Assembly: GCF_051860505.1 (NCBI RefSeq)
Contig: NZ_JBHYDX010000001.1
Span: 124,001-188,000 of the forward strand
Source: Pannonibacter sp051860505
Lineage (GTDB): Bacteria; Pseudomonadota; Alphaproteobacteria; Rhizobiales; Stappiaceae
Direction of reading: 5' to 3'
DNA: 64,000 nt
Within the stretch, counting starts at the first letter, position 1; each line of letters begins with the position of its first letter. The notes under the pieces are model-generated. The model was not told the DNA's origin, made no database searches, and worked only from the letters and a program-made list of their open reading frames with translations. Both the position numbers and the translations under genes were made by a program. Of the stretch, positions 35,179-43,887 are shown piece by piece.

Positions 35179-35625
35179 TCAGTGCGTGCTGGCTTCGATC
35201 TGCTTCGGCGTGCCGGCCGCGATCTCGATCTTGCGCGGCTTCATGGCTTCCGGGATCTCGCGCACGAGATCGATGTGCAGCAGACCGTTTTCCAGGTGTG
35301 CGCCGTTGACACGCACGAATTCTGCCAGCTGGAAGCGCCGTTCAAAGGCTCGCGAGGCAATGCCACGATAGAGCACTTCGCCGGTGCCGTCGTCGGCCTG
35401 CTTTTCGCCCTTCACGGTCAGGACGTGCTCCTTCGCCTCAAGCGACAGCTCTTTCTCGCTGAACCCGGCAACGGCCATGGTAATGCGATAGGCGTTTTCG
35501 CCGGTGCGCTCGATGTTGTAGGGCGGGTAGCTCGGAGTATCCGCATTCATCGTGTCGAGCATGGAAAGCAGCTTGTCGAAGCCGACGGTCGAACGGTACA
35601 GCGGGCTGAAGTCAAAATGACGCAT
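35179..35625 (-). CDS. Small heat shock protein, Hsp20/IbpA family
   Basis: The 148-residue protein has an N-terminal FDKLLSMLD segment, an alpha-crystallin domain at about 35-125 (YRITMAVAGFSEKELSLEAKE, FERRFQLAEFVRVNGAHLENGLLHIDL in parts) and a short C-terminal tail with an R-K-I-E-I segment. These ATP-independent holdases bind unfolding proteins. The start at 35625 matches family length and is preceded by the AGGA of the ROSE element at 35635-35638. Expression is predicted to be doubly heat-controlled, at transcription and translation. Confidence 0.94.
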   Translation of the reverse strand: MRHFDFSPLYRSTVGFDKLLSMLDTMNADTPSYPPYNIERTGENAYRITMAVAGFSEKELSLEAKEHVLTVKGEKQADDGTGEVLYRGIASRAFERRFQLAEFVRVNGAHLENGLLHIDLVREIPEAMKPRKIEIAAGTPKQIEASTH

Positions 35626-35725
35626 GATCTTGGGTCCTCTCTTGAGCAACACGAGATATCTGACATTGACCTTCCCCTGTCTGGCGAAAGGTCTATCTTG
35701 TCCGCAGGCCCATCTGGCGCCTGCT
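35626..35725 (-). promoter_or_regulatory. ROSE-type RNA thermometer in the hsp20 leader
   Basis: Read on the minus strand, the last hairpin before the start is TTGCT - CAAGAG - AGGA. The anti-Shine-Dalgarno TTGCT (35645-35649) masks AGGA (35635-35638), leaving one bulged G, which is the defining feature of ROSE elements. A second hairpin with GACCTT/AAGGTC arms lies at 35668-35693 just upstream, and the leader is about 100 bases, as in rhizobial examples. At low temperature the ribosome site is closed; heat opens it. Confidence 0.85.
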
Positions 35726-35731
35726 TCAATG

Positions 35732-35760
35732 AGATGGGTTTCGCGTTTGCGCCTTTCAAG
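35732..35760 (-). promoter_or_regulatory. Sigma-32-type heat-shock promoter of hsp20
   Basis: On the minus strand CTTGAAA (35754-35760) is followed after 15 bases by CCCATCT (35732-35738), a near-perfect RpoH -35/-10 pair. Initiation about 7 bases downstream gives a leader of about 100 bases, which coincides with the ROSE element. Confidence 0.8.
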
Positions 35761-35898
35761 AGGGGGCTTGCGCCTTCGAAACATGAATGGCGGATGAACA
35801 TGGCCTTCTGTTTTGGTTCAACGGCGTCGGTGCATCTTCCTTCCAACAGCCGGCACACACCCCGTTTCGATGCCGGAAGATGTGAAAGGAAGACTGCC

Positions 35899-36318
35899 AT
35901 GATCAAGTCCTCGCTTCTTGCTATCGCTCTTGCCGTAACGACCCTTGCGGCGCCGGGTTCGGCCAACGCCGATACGCGCCTGACCCTCCAATTCGGCAAT
36001 GGCGCCGGCTATGTTCAGGTCCAGAACGGATGGGACGGTCGGTATCCCGACCCGCGCTGGAGCCAGCCGGGCTGGGGACAGCGCGGCGGTGACCACGGCT
36101 ATGGCCGGCCCGCTTACGGCCGTCATCAGGAGCGGCTCAGCCCGCGTGAGGTTCGCCGCGTTCTGCGTCACCAGGGATATGATCGCATTGATGTCCGGGA
36201 TGCCCGGGGCCGGACCTATGTGGTGATTGCCACTGGCCAGAGAGGGGCACCTGTGAAACTGGTTGTCGACGCCTTTTCGGGTCAGGTCCTCGAGCGTGAG
36301 CGCCTGCGTCGCTGGTAA
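35899..36318 (+). CDS. Secreted PepSY-like protein
   Basis: The 139-residue protein has a signal peptide (cleavage near ANADTR). A Gly/Tyr/Arg-rich region at about 35-75 (GWGQRGGDHGYGRPAYG) follows, then a C-terminal PepSY-like domain (LSPREVRRVLRHQGYDRIDV and VDAFSGQVLERERL). PepSY-like domains are small periplasmic modules, often inhibitory or binding. GAAAGGA precedes the ATG. The open frame extends upstream across the hsp20 promoter, but that part is not coding. Confidence 0.75.
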   Translation: MIKSSLLAIALAVTTLAAPGSANADTRLTLQFGNGAGYVQVQNGWDGRYPDPRWSQPGWGQRGGDHGYGRPAYGRHQERLSPREVRRVLRHQGYDRIDVRDARGRTYVVIATGQRGAPVKLVVDAFSGQVLERERLRRW

Positions 36319-36332
36319 GCAGTTGACCCTGG

Positions 36333-36368
36333 GGACCGGCCCTGTATTCCTCAGGAAAGGGCCGGTCC
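36333..36368 (+). terminator. Hairpin after the PepSY-like gene
   Basis: GGACCGGCCCT (36333-36343) and AGGGCCGGTCC (36358-36368) form an 11-bp stem. It is followed directly by the ribosome site of the next gene rather than by T residues, so it may act as an mRNA-end stabiliser. Confidence 0.45.
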
Positions 36369-36383
36369 GCCGGAGGCGATTCC

Positions 36384-37322
36384 ATGCAGCTGATTGAAGT
36401 TCCCGGAAACCCCGTTCCGACAGGTGCGGTTTCCGGCATGATCGACACGCCCGATGGGGCGCAATTGCGCTATGCGCGGTTTCCGGCCACCGGCGGCCCA
36501 TTGAAGGGCACCGTCACGGTGCTGCAGGGCAGGGCCGAGTTCATCGAGAAATATTTCGAGGTGATCGGTGAACTGCAGGCGCGCGGGTTTCACGTCGTCA
36601 CCTTCGACTGGCGCGGCCAGGGCGGCTCCTCCCGCCATGGCACCAATTCCTTGCGCGGTCATGTGCGCGATTTTGCCGAGTATCGGCTCGATCTTGACAC
36701 GATCCTGACGCGCGTTGTCCTCTCCGATTGTCCAGGGCCGCATTTCGCGCTGGCGCATTCGACCGGTGGCGCCATCCTGCTGTCGGACACCGAAAGGCTT
36801 AGGACGCGGTTTTCACGGGCCGTCCTGTCCTCTCCCCTGGTTGGCTTGCTGGATGTGGGCTGGCGGGAAAGCCTGTCCTATCGTGCCGCGCGCTGGCTTT
36901 GCCGCCTCGGCCTCGGCCGCCTGTTCATTCCTGGCGGCAATGCCCTGCTCACACCGGATTATGCGGACAACCGGCAGACCAGTGACCAGGTTCGGTTCGA
37001 GCGGATGAATGCAGTCATTCACCGAAGGCCGGAACTTGGTGTCGGGTCACCGACCAATGCCTGGCTGGCCGCAGTCGGCAAGACGCTGCTGTCGTTCCGC
37101 GAGATCGAATTCGGCCCGTCCGTCCACTTGCCGATCCTGATGATCGCGTCAGGCGCGGACAGGATCGTCTCCACCCGCGCCACCGAGGAATTGGCGACGC
37201 GGATGGTGGCGGCCGGGTTCGTCGTTGTTCCCGGCGCCCGGCATGAGATCCTGATGGAGGCAGATGTTTATCGCGACCAGTTCTGGGCCGCGTTCGATGC
37301 CTTCATCCCCGGCAGCGACTAG
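36384..37322 (+). CDS. Alpha/beta hydrolase, lysophospholipase-like
   Basis: The 312-residue protein of the monoglyceride-lipase/lysophospholipase group has an oxyanion region VTVLQGRAEFIEKYFE. The nucleophile elbow is AHSTGGAIL (Ser near residue 131), the Asp lies in IASGADRIVS, and the His in PGARHEILME. It is predicted to be cytosolic, as no signal peptide is seen. Its stop overlaps the convergent hisN end by 4 bases. Confidence 0.85.
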   Translation: MQLIEVPGNPVPTGAVSGMIDTPDGAQLRYARFPATGGPLKGTVTVLQGRAEFIEKYFEVIGELQARGFHVVTFDWRGQGGSSRHGTNSLRGHVRDFAEYRLDLDTILTRVVLSDCPGPHFALAHSTGGAILLSDTERLRTRFSRAVLSSPLVGLLDVGWRESLSYRAARWLCRLGLGRLFIPGGNALLTPDYADNRQTSDQVRFERMNAVIHRRPELGVGSPTNAWLAAVGKTLLSFREIEFGPSVHLPILMIASGADRIVSTRATEELATRMVAAGFVVVPGARHEILMEADVYRDQFWAAFDAFIPGSD

Positions 37323-38128
37323 CCAGCCGGCACGTTGGACAGCCGCTTCAGCACGATCTCGTGCAATCGCTTGTCGCCACAGGCAACGATCCGTCCACCA
37401 TTGACAGGCGAGCCGCCGGTCCAGGTTGTGACGACCCCGCCTGCGCCTTCGATGATCGGCACCAACGCGACAATATCGTAGGCCTGCAGGCCGGTCTCGA
37501 TGACAAGATCGGCCAGACCGGCCGCCACCATGCAGTAGGCATAGCAATCCGTACCGTAACGGGCCAGCCGGGCCTCGGCTTCGATCCGGTCATAGGCTTC
37601 CAGTTCCAGCGGCTTGAGGATGCGCGGGGTCGTCGTGAACAGCACGGCATCAGACAGCGTGGCGCAGGCCCTGGTCTTCAATTGTCGTGTGCCGATCGGG
37701 CCGCTGTACCAGGCTGACTCCCCATCGCCGGCATAGGCCTCGTTGATATAGGGCTGGGCCATCATGCCGAGGCTGGGCCAGTTGCCGGATTTCAGGCCGA
37801 TCAGGGTTCCCCAGGTCGGCAGACCCGTGATGAAGGACCGGGTGCCGTCGATGGGATCGAGAACCCAGACGTGCTCCGCATCGATGCGCTCGTTGCCATA
37901 TTCTTCGCCCAGGATGCCATGCGCGGCAAATTCCGCGTTGATCAGGGTCCGCATGGCCGCCTCGCCGGCCCGGTCTCCGGCAGTCACCGGGTCAAATCCG
38001 CCATCCAGTTTGTTCTCGATGGCCCCGTTGCTGCGGAAGTGAGGCAGGATTGCCTCGCCTGCCGCCGCTGCCAAACGCTCCAGGAAGGGGTAGAGGGTAT
38101 GCTTAATCTGCATGTCTGGTTTGCGCAT
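37319..38128 (-). CDS. hisN: Histidinol-phosphatase, inositol-monophosphatase family
   Basis: The 269-residue protein has the metal-binding motifs GEEYG (residue ~70), WVLDPIDGTRSFITG (~89-103) and a C-terminal GLQAYDIVALVPIIEGAGG. The RSF after DPIDGT is typical of the HisN branch, which removes phosphate from histidinol phosphate in place of the bifunctional HisB. The alternative is an inositol-1-phosphatase (SuhB), but that branch usually reads DPLDGT. Confidence 0.85.
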   Translation of the reverse strand: MRKPDMQIKHTLYPFLERLAAAAGEAILPHFRSNGAIENKLDGGFDPVTAGDRAGEAAMRTLINAEFAAHGILGEEYGNERIDAEHVWVLDPIDGTRSFITGLPTWGTLIGLKSGNWPSLGMMAQPYINEAYAGDGESAWYSGPIGTRQLKTRACATLSDAVLFTTTPRILKPLELEAYDRIEAEARLARYGTDCYAYCMVAAGLADLVIETGLQAYDIVALVPIIEGAGGVVTTWTGGSPVNGGRIVACGDKRLHEIVLKRLSNVPAG

Positions 38129-38471
38129 TATGCATGGCTCACGGCTTTTGCGACGAACTGTCGGCGAGTCGGAAAGGAACTTGTAGCGGGAATCTTATTT
38201 ATTTCAGCGTGCTAATAAAATCCCCGGGGCTTCCTGTTTACTCTTTTGTTTCCTTTGGCGTCAAAGCCAAAGCCAAGCTGCCGTGCGGCAGGCCTTGACG
38301 TTTGTGCACTGCGGTGCGACCTTATTGCAGCGCGATACAGCGTTTTGCTGTAGCCGCCGCCCTCCTTGGGCGTTTCCTCCCTAGACTCGGGCCGCCTCCA
38401 TTGGAGCGGCCCTTTTTTTATACGCCTGGCTTGCGGCAGATCATGGCGAATCGGGGAATGGGGACGGGCCT
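38129..38471. other. Intergenic region containing an sRNA
   Basis: This stretch lies between the start of hisN and the end of the amidohydrolase gene, both leftward. It carries no protein gene but contains a rightward transcript signature ending in a strong terminator (annotated as ncRNA). The part 38200-38330 is rich in short repeats (CCAAAGCCAAAGCCAAG) and a CCCCGGGG palindrome. Confidence 0.6.
38335..38419 (+). ncRNA. Small regulatory RNA, suhB/mmgR-like
   Basis: A rightward Rho-independent terminator (stem 38389-38399 with 38403-38412, then seven T residues) has no rightward gene before it. Upstream lie a hairpin CGCCC-TCCTT-GGGCG (38359-38373) and the single-stranded block TTTCCTCCCTAGACT. 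This arrangement matches the alphaproteobacterial suhB/mmgR RNA family as I remember it: about 77 bases, with an anti-Shine-Dalgarno-like CCUCCC core. The position beside an inositol-monophosphatase-family gene also fits. A TTGACG at 38295-38300 may be the -35 box. The 5' end is estimated. Confidence 0.7.
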
Positions 38472-39362
38472 TCACTCGGCAGCGAGGCGCACCGGCAGTA
38501 GGGACGCATCCGGCATGGAGGTCAGGTCGCGCAAGACGTCCATCAGATCGTCGGCGAGCCGTGCCATGCCCTCAGTCGGGACATGCAGGTGTTCGTCCAT
38601 GTAGAGGCCCCGGTTGATCTCGATCTGCAGCGCATGCAGTCCCTTCGCCGGGCGGCCGTAGTGCTCGGTGATGAAGCCGCCGGCATAGGGCTTGTTCCGG
38701 CTGACGGTATATCCCTTGGCCTTGAGCAGGCTGGCGGCAAGATCTGAGAGTTCCATAGGGCAACTGGTGCCGTAGCGATCTCCGAGGATGAAATCCGGGC
38801 GGGTGCCGGTGGTCTGGCACCGCACGGTCGAGGGCATCGAATGGCAATCGATCAGAACCGCAAACCCGAAGCTGACATGGGTCTGGGCCAGCAGGCGCCG
38901 CAAGGTGTTGTGATAGGGCTTGTACAGGGTCTCGATCCGCTCCATCCCCTCCTCGACGGTCAGCCGGTGGGCATAGATCTCCCGTGACTCGCTTACGATC
39001 CGGGCAATGGTACCCAGCCCGCCGGCAACACGCAGGGAGCGGGTGTTGGCATAGGGCGGAAGTCGACCCTCGAACATCTTCGGATCGAGTTCATAGGGTT
39101 CGCGGTTGACGTCGAGATAGACGCGCGGGAAGCAGACCCGCAGAAGCGGGGAGCCCATCGGAACCACGCCGGCAAAAAGGTCATCGACGAAAGCGTCTTC
39201 CGAACGTCGAATCGTCAGCCGGTCAAGGCGCGAGGCGTCCAGGAAACTTTGCGGATAGCAGGTGCCGGAATGCGGGGAGTTGAACACGAACGGGAGGCGC
39301 TGATCGGCGGGCGCAAGAATTTCGAACGGCGGTTCGGAGCGGAAGTCCGTGACGATCTTCAT
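38472..39362 (-). CDS. N-formylglutamate amidohydrolase family protein (first copy)
   Basis: The 296-residue protein has the family motifs FNSPHSGTCYP, DCHSMPSTV, and KPYAGGFITEHYGRPAKG followed by LQIEINRGLYMDE. The first and second groups contribute zinc ligands. The founding activity is hydrolysis of N-formyl-glutamate at the end of histidine catabolism, but many members act on other acyl-amino acids. No hut genes are nearby. Confidence 0.9.
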   Translation of the reverse strand: MKIVTDFRSEPPFEILAPADQRLPFVFNSPHSGTCYPQSFLDASRLDRLTIRRSEDAFVDDLFAGVVPMGSPLLRVCFPRVYLDVNREPYELDPKMFEGRLPPYANTRSLRVAGGLGTIARIVSESREIYAHRLTVEEGMERIETLYKPYHNTLRRLLAQTHVSFGFAVLIDCHSMPSTVRCQTTGTRPDFILGDRYGTSCPMELSDLAASLLKAKGYTVSRNKPYAGGFITEHYGRPAKGLHALQIEINRGLYMDEHLHVPTEGMARLADDLMDVLRDLTSMPDASLLPVRLAAE

Positions 39363-39580
39363 TCTTTCCCCCCGCTATGTGCGTGCTGCGCTCTCCCCAA
39401 CGCACTGTTCAAGCTTGTATCTTTCCAATGAATCGGCCGATCTGTCCACACCTCAGACGGCTTTGGCACCGGTCATGCGCTTCACTCTATCTTTACGGCG
39501 AGCTGAAACACTAAAATGCAGTGAAACGGCCATCCGGAAAGGGTGGCTTCGGATTGTTCGGAGTTTGACGGTTGTCCCAA

Positions 39581-39940
39581 ATGTCGCGAATTCTTCTGGC
39601 GGAAGACGACAATGACATGCGCCGCTTCCTGGCAAAGGCGCTGGAGAATGCAGGACACGACGTGGTGTCCTTCGATAACGGCAAGAGCGCCTATGAACGG
39701 CTGCGCGAGGAGCCTTTCGCGCTTCTCCTGACCGATATCGTGATGCCGGAAATGGACGGGATCGAGCTTGCGCGCCGCGCAACCCAGCTCGATCCGGATC
39801 TCAAGGTGATGTTCATCACCGGCTTTGCTGCGGTGGCGTTGAACCCGGACTCCAACGCGCCGAAGGATGCCAAGGTTCTGTCCAAGCCGTTCCATCTCAA
39901 GGACCTGGTACAGGAAGTGGAGCGCATGCTCGCCGCCTGA
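39581..39940 (+). CDS. cpdR: Response regulator CpdR
   Basis: The 119-residue single-domain receiver has the acidic pair at Asp9/Asp10, phospho-Asp52 (TDIVMPEMDG), and the signature MFITGFAAVALNPDS and KVLSKPFHLKDLV. CpdR in its unphosphorylated form brings ClpXP and its substrates to the cell pole and primes degradation of cell-cycle proteins; CckA-ChpT phosphorylates it. The ATG at 39581 gives the family N-terminus MSRILLAEDD. A TTG at 39572 has a better-spaced GGAG and would add three residues. Confidence 0.95.
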   Translation: MSRILLAEDDNDMRRFLAKALENAGHDVVSFDNGKSAYERLREEPFALLLTDIVMPEMDGIELARRATQLDPDLKVMFITGFAAVALNPDSNAPKDAKVLSKPFHLKDLVQEVERMLAA

Positions 39941-40074
39941 GGCGAAGTTTCCACAGGCGGCAGGGGAACGGAAGATTGTTTGACGGGTTCGAAAAAACGC
40001 CTCTTGCATAGTCCCCGGAACCCCGTTATACGCACCTCCACCGCAGCGTTTCGACGCTTTGTTCCGAAGATTTC

Positions 40075-40149
<75 letters not shown>

Positions 40150-40248
40150 TTCTTGCAGACGGGAAAGCAAAAGCTTTCCCCGACGCGGGTAGCAGGAAGC
40201 CTCCATGGCGCATGCTTGCGCCGGGTGATTTCCTACCGCCAGTCCATG

Positions 40249-40274
40249 CGGGCGCTTTCGCGCCCGTTTCTTTT
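40249..40274 (+). terminator. Terminator of the tRNA-Val transcript
   Basis: CGGGCGC-TTTC-GCGCCCG forms a 7-bp stem followed by TTTCTTTT. A further hairpin GGGAAAGC-AAAA-GCTTTCCC (40161-40180) lies just after the tRNA. Confidence 0.8.
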
Positions 40275-40309
40275 GAGTAGAACAGCAGGGCCCTTCCGGG
40301 GACAGAACG

Positions 40310-40435
40310 ATGAAAATCAAGAACTCGCTCAAGGCGCTGATGGCTCGTCACCGGGAAAACCGCATGGTTCGCCGCAAGGGCCGCGTCTACATCATCAACA
40401 AGAAGAACCCGCGCTACAAGGCCCGTCAGGGCTGA
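40310..40435 (+). CDS. rpmJ: 50S ribosomal protein L36, cysteine-free form
   Basis: The 41-residue basic protein begins MKIKNSLKALMARHRENR and ends PRYKARQG. It has none of the zinc-binding cysteines of classical L36, so it is the type B (C-minus, YkgO-like) form that is standard in alphaproteobacteria. It is translated from the ATG after GGGGACAGAACG. Confidence 0.97.
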   Translation: MKIKNSLKALMARHRENRMVRRKGRVYIINKKNPRYKARQG

Positions 40436-40516
40436 GCAGGTCAGGCTCCCGTTTTCGTGAGCCACCTTCTTGCATTCAAGGATTGACCGCCGCGTGCAGC
40501 TGAGGATACTTGGCGC

Positions 40517-41158
40517 ATGCGGCTTTTCCTGTTTCCGACGTTACTTGTTTCGCTCCTGCTGCCCATCGGCGGACAGGCGCAACCTGTCCCTCCCGGTGCC
40601 GATGAGCCCCGGGCGGAAGACCTCGGCACCTTGCCCGAAGCTCCGGCGCCGGATGAGCCGAAGACCCGCAGCGCGGAAGAGGCTCCTGTCGAAACGCTTT
40701 ACCGCCAGTTGGCTGCGGCCAGCAGTGAAGGCGAAGCCAGGCGCATCGCGCGCCGGATCCAGATCGTCTGGCTCAAATCCGGCAGTGACACGGTGGACCT
40801 CCTGATGGAGCGGGCGGCGATTGCGCTGAAGGCCGAGAATTATCCGCTGGCGCTCGATCTCCTCGACAGTGTGGTGACGATGAAGCCGTCCTATGCGGAA
40901 GGCTGGAACCGCCGCGCCACCGTCTATTACATGCGTCAGGACTTTGGCCGATCGCTCGCCGACATCGAACGCGTGCTGGCGCTTGAGCCGCGCCACTGGG
41001 GGGCTCTATCCGGGCTTGCCATCATCCAGCGCCAACTGGATCAGGAGCAGCGGGCACTGGCAACGTTCCGCAAGGTGCTCGAGGTCTATCCCATGCTTGA
41101 TTCCGCCCGAAAGGCAGTCGAACAGCTGGAGACCCAGCTGGCCGGCAAGCCGACCTGA
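40517..41158 (+). CDS. Periplasmic TPR-repeat protein
   Basis: The 213-residue protein has a signal peptide (cleavage near GGQAQP), a Pro/Glu-rich linker (residues about 25-55), and at least three tetratricopeptide repeats: ALKAENYPLALDLLDSVV, EGWNRRATVYYMRQDFGRSLADIE, and WGALSGLAIIQRQLDQEQRALATF. TPR arrays bind partner proteins; the partner is unknown. Confidence 0.82.
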   Translation: MRLFLFPTLLVSLLLPIGGQAQPVPPGADEPRAEDLGTLPEAPAPDEPKTRSAEEAPVETLYRQLAAASSEGEARRIARRIQIVWLKSGSDTVDLLMERAAIALKAENYPLALDLLDSVVTMKPSYAEGWNRRATVYYMRQDFGRSLADIERVLALEPRHWGALSGLAIIQRQLDQEQRALATFRKVLEVYPMLDSARKAVEQLETQLAGKPT

Positions 41159-41323
41159 AAGCCCGCTTCATACCAGGCTAGCTATCCTGTGCCTTTAATT
41201 GCGGGCAGGGGAATGAACCTTGAGGGGGTGGCTTGCGTAAAGACAGCATGACGCGACAGCCGTGTCTGCCCTGCCCGATAGGCCGGCCTTCATTCCGTCC
41301 CGCATCTCCGGCTTGAGTCTTCC

Positions 41324-42313
41324 ATGCAAGTGTCGCTGCTGATCGTTCTCCTCCTCCTCCTTGCTGCCTATACCGAAATTCGGCGGCGGCAGTATGCCCG
41401 GGTCAATCCACCAGCCGGCCGGTTAATCCCGGTGGACGGCGCAAAGGTGCATGTGCTGGAAGAGGGTGCGGAGGGGCTGCCTGGAGCGCCTGTGGTGCTT
41501 TTCGTGCATGGGGCAAGCGGCAACCTGCAGGATCTCCGCATGGCCTTCGAGGGCCAGTTTCCGGGCCATATCCGGCGCGTCTATATGGATCGTCCGGGAC
41601 TCGGGCATTCCGAGCGCCGCCTGGACCGGCGTGCGAGCCCGCGTGATCAGGCACGACGGATGCTCGCGGCGATGACGCAGCTCGGATATTCCTCCTTTAC
41701 GGTGGTGGGGCATTCCTTCGGGGCGGCTGTGGCGGCCGCCATGGCGCTTGAGGCGCCTGCCCGTGTAACGGGCCTTGCCCTTCTGGCGCCTGCGACCCAC
41801 CCCTGGAACGGCCAGGTCGCCTGGTATTACCGGCTGGCTGCGCTACCGGTCCTCGGCTGGTGGTTCTGCCGGTTGATTGCGCTGCCCGTGACCGAGAGGG
41901 TTGCCCCGGCCTCGATGCGCCATGTGTTTGCTCCGGATCCGGTGCCGGACGGCTATGCCCGGAAGATCGGGCTCGAGCTGCTGTTCCGGCCGGAAAGCTT
42001 TCGCTCAAATGCCTGCGATCTGGCGGCCTTCAACCGGCATCTGGCGAAGCAGGCTGAGGGCTATCAGCAGATTACCCAGCCGGCGGTCATTGTTACGGGA
42101 GATCAGGACAGCGTTGTCTGGCCAAGCATCCATTCGCGCGGCCTCAAGCGGGATCTGCGTGCCGCTCGGCTGATCGAATTGCCGGGCGCTGGCCACATGC
42201 CGCACCACGCCTACGCTGCAGAGATAGCGACGCTCATCCTCGATCTCATCCCTGCCAACCCGAGTGCCGTGTCGAGGACTGAGAGCCGAGATGTCGATGT
42301 TTCAATGAGTTGA
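41324..42313 (+). CDS. Alpha/beta hydrolase, membrane-anchored
   Basis: The 329-residue protein has an N-terminal hydrophobic anchor (about 2-17) and an alpha/beta-hydrolase fold. The oxyanion segment is LFVHGASGNLQD, the nucleophile elbow VVGHSFGAAVA (Ser near residue 131), the Asp in TGDQDSVVW, and the His in GAGHMPHHA. The substrate is unknown; haloalkane-dehalogenase/epoxide-hydrolase-like and esterase functions are both possible. Confidence 0.85.
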   Translation: MQVSLLIVLLLLLAAYTEIRRRQYARVNPPAGRLIPVDGAKVHVLEEGAEGLPGAPVVLFVHGASGNLQDLRMAFEGQFPGHIRRVYMDRPGLGHSERRLDRRASPRDQARRMLAAMTQLGYSSFTVVGHSFGAAVAAAMALEAPARVTGLALLAPATHPWNGQVAWYYRLAALPVLGWWFCRLIALPVTERVAPASMRHVFAPDPVPDGYARKIGLELLFRPESFRSNACDLAAFNRHLAKQAEGYQQITQPAVIVTGDQDSVVWPSIHSRGLKRDLRAARLIELPGAGHMPHHAYAAEIATLILDLIPANPSAVSRTESRDVDVSMS

Positions 42314-42397
42314 TTCCGTGCAAGCCTTAGGCGCTTCTGCCCCGGACCTTCGCGTCATCGCGAGCGCGACAACGCGGTTCACGCCGCCGCGCTACGT

Positions 42398-42428
42398 ACA
42401 ACGGAAACGGCCCGCCGAAGCGGGCCGT
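42398..42428 (-). terminator. Terminator after pyk
   Basis: On the minus strand ACGGCCCGC-TTCG-GCGGGCCGT gives a 9-bp stem with a TTCG tetraloop, followed by TTCCGTT. It lies 23 bases past the pyk stop. Confidence 0.7.
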
Positions 42429-42450
42429 GGGATGTTGGGTCGGCTCGGTC

Positions 42451-43887
42451 TCAGAGACCCGACTTGCCGTCGCTGCCAACGAAGGCGATGCGCAGCATGT
42501 TGGTCGAGCCGGGCGTGCCGAAGGGAACGCCGGCGGTGATGATGATCCGCTGGCCGGGCTTGGCAAACTCTTCCTGATGCGAGATGCGGCAGGCGCGATC
42601 GACCATGTCCTCTTCGTCGTTGGCATCCTCGCTGACGACGCAATGCAGGCCCCAGGCCAGCGCCAGACGGCGGGCAGTGCCCACGACCGGCGACAGCGCG
42701 ATGACCGGCGTCGACGGGCGTTCACGCGCAGCACGCAGGCCGGTTGCGCCCGACGAGGTGTAGCAGACCACGGCAGCAAGGTTCAGCGTCTCGGCGATCT
42801 GGCGCGCAGCGGCCGAAATCGCGTCGGCGCCGGTTGCTTCCGGATCCGTGCGCTGTGCATGGATGATGCTGCGGAAGTTGCTGTCCTGCTCCACCTGCTG
42901 GGCGATCTTGTCCATCGTGCTGACGGCTTCTACCGGGAACTGGCCCGCAGCAGATTCAGCCGACAGCATGATGGCATCGGCGCCTTCGAACACGGCGGTG
43001 GCGACGTCCGAGACTTCTGCACGGGTCGGAACCGGGGCGGTGATCATCGATTCCAGCATCTGCGTTGCGACGACAACCGGCTTGCCGGCGCGGCGTGCAG
43101 CGCGGGTGATGCGCTTCTGCAGACCAGGAACCTGTTCCAGCGGCATTTCCACGCCCAGATCGCCACGGGCAACCATCAGCGCATCGGACAGCTCGATAAT
43201 CTCGGCAAGGCGGTCGATGGCCTGCGGCTTCTCGATCTTGGCGAGAATGCCGGCGCGGCCGCGCACGATCTTGCGCACTTCGGCAATGTCATCCGGGCGC
43301 TGTACGAAGGACAGGGCAACCCAGTCGACATTGGCGTCCAGCACGGCGAGAATGTCCTTGTGGTCTTTCTCGGTCATGGCGCTGAGAGCGATCTCGGAAT
43401 CCGGAACGCTGACGCCCTTCTTGTCGGAAAGCTTGCCGCCAACTTCAACGCGGGTGAGTGCGCGGCTTGCCGTGCACTCGGTCACGAGAAGGCGGATCTT
43501 GCCATCGTCGAGCAGCAGGCGGTGGCCCGGCTGCAGCGCTTTCAGGATCTCCGGATGCGGCAGATGAACCCGATTGATGTTGCCCGGGGCCGGGTCGGCA
43601 TCGAGCACGAAACTCGCACCGTTTTCCAGTTCGACCGGGCCGTCGGCAAACTTGCCGACACGGAGCTTGGGTCCCTGAAGATCGGCAAGGATGCCGATCG
43701 GCCGCTTGACCTTCTCTTCGACAGCACGGATCCGCGCGACCAGTTCGCGCATCAGGTCATGGCTCGAATGGCTCATGTTGATGCGGAAGACATCCGCGCC
43801 CGCTCGAAACAGCTTCTCGATCATCTCCGGATCGGAAGAAGACGGGCCCAGAGTTGCCAGAATTTTTACCCGTCGATTGCGTCTCAT
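42451..43887 (-). CDS. pyk: Pyruvate kinase
   Basis: The 478-residue enzyme begins RRVKILATLGPSSSDP and has the substrate and metal sites RINMSHSSHD, AKIEKPQAIDRL (the catalytic Lys/Glu block), ARGDLGVEMPLEQV, and MLSAESAAGQFP. It converts phosphoenolpyruvate and ADP to pyruvate and ATP. Its start overlaps the DUF1036 stop by 4 bases. Together with the upstream glycerate kinase it forms a lower-glycolysis operon. Confidence 0.97.
   Translation of the reverse strand: MRRNRRVKILATLGPSSSDPEMIEKLFRAGADVFRINMSHSSHDLMRELVARIRAVEEKVKRPIGILADLQGPKLRVGKFADGPVELENGASFVLDADPAPGNINRVHLPHPEILKALQPGHRLLLDDGKIRLLVTECTASRALTRVEVGGKLSDKKGVSVPDSEIALSAMTEKDHKDILAVLDANVDWVALSFVQRPDDIAEVRKIVRGRAGILAKIEKPQAIDRLAEIIELSDALMVARGDLGVEMPLEQVPGLQKRITRAARRAGKPVVVATQMLESMITAPVPTRAEVSDVATAVFEGADAIMLSAESAAGQFPVEAVSTMDKIAQQVEQDSNFRSIIHAQRTDPEATGADAISAAARQIAETLNLAAVVCYTSSGATGLRAARERPSTPVIALSPVVGTARRLALAWGLHCVVSEDANDEEDMVDRACRISHQEEFAKPGQRIIITAGVPFGTPGSTNMLRIAFVGSDGKSGL

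Noticed and set aside
35131..35898. In-frame N-terminal extension of the PepSY-like gene across the hsp20 gene
   Set aside because: It runs antisense to hsp20 and its promoter. The internal ATG at 35899 has a ribosome site and begins a normal signal peptide.
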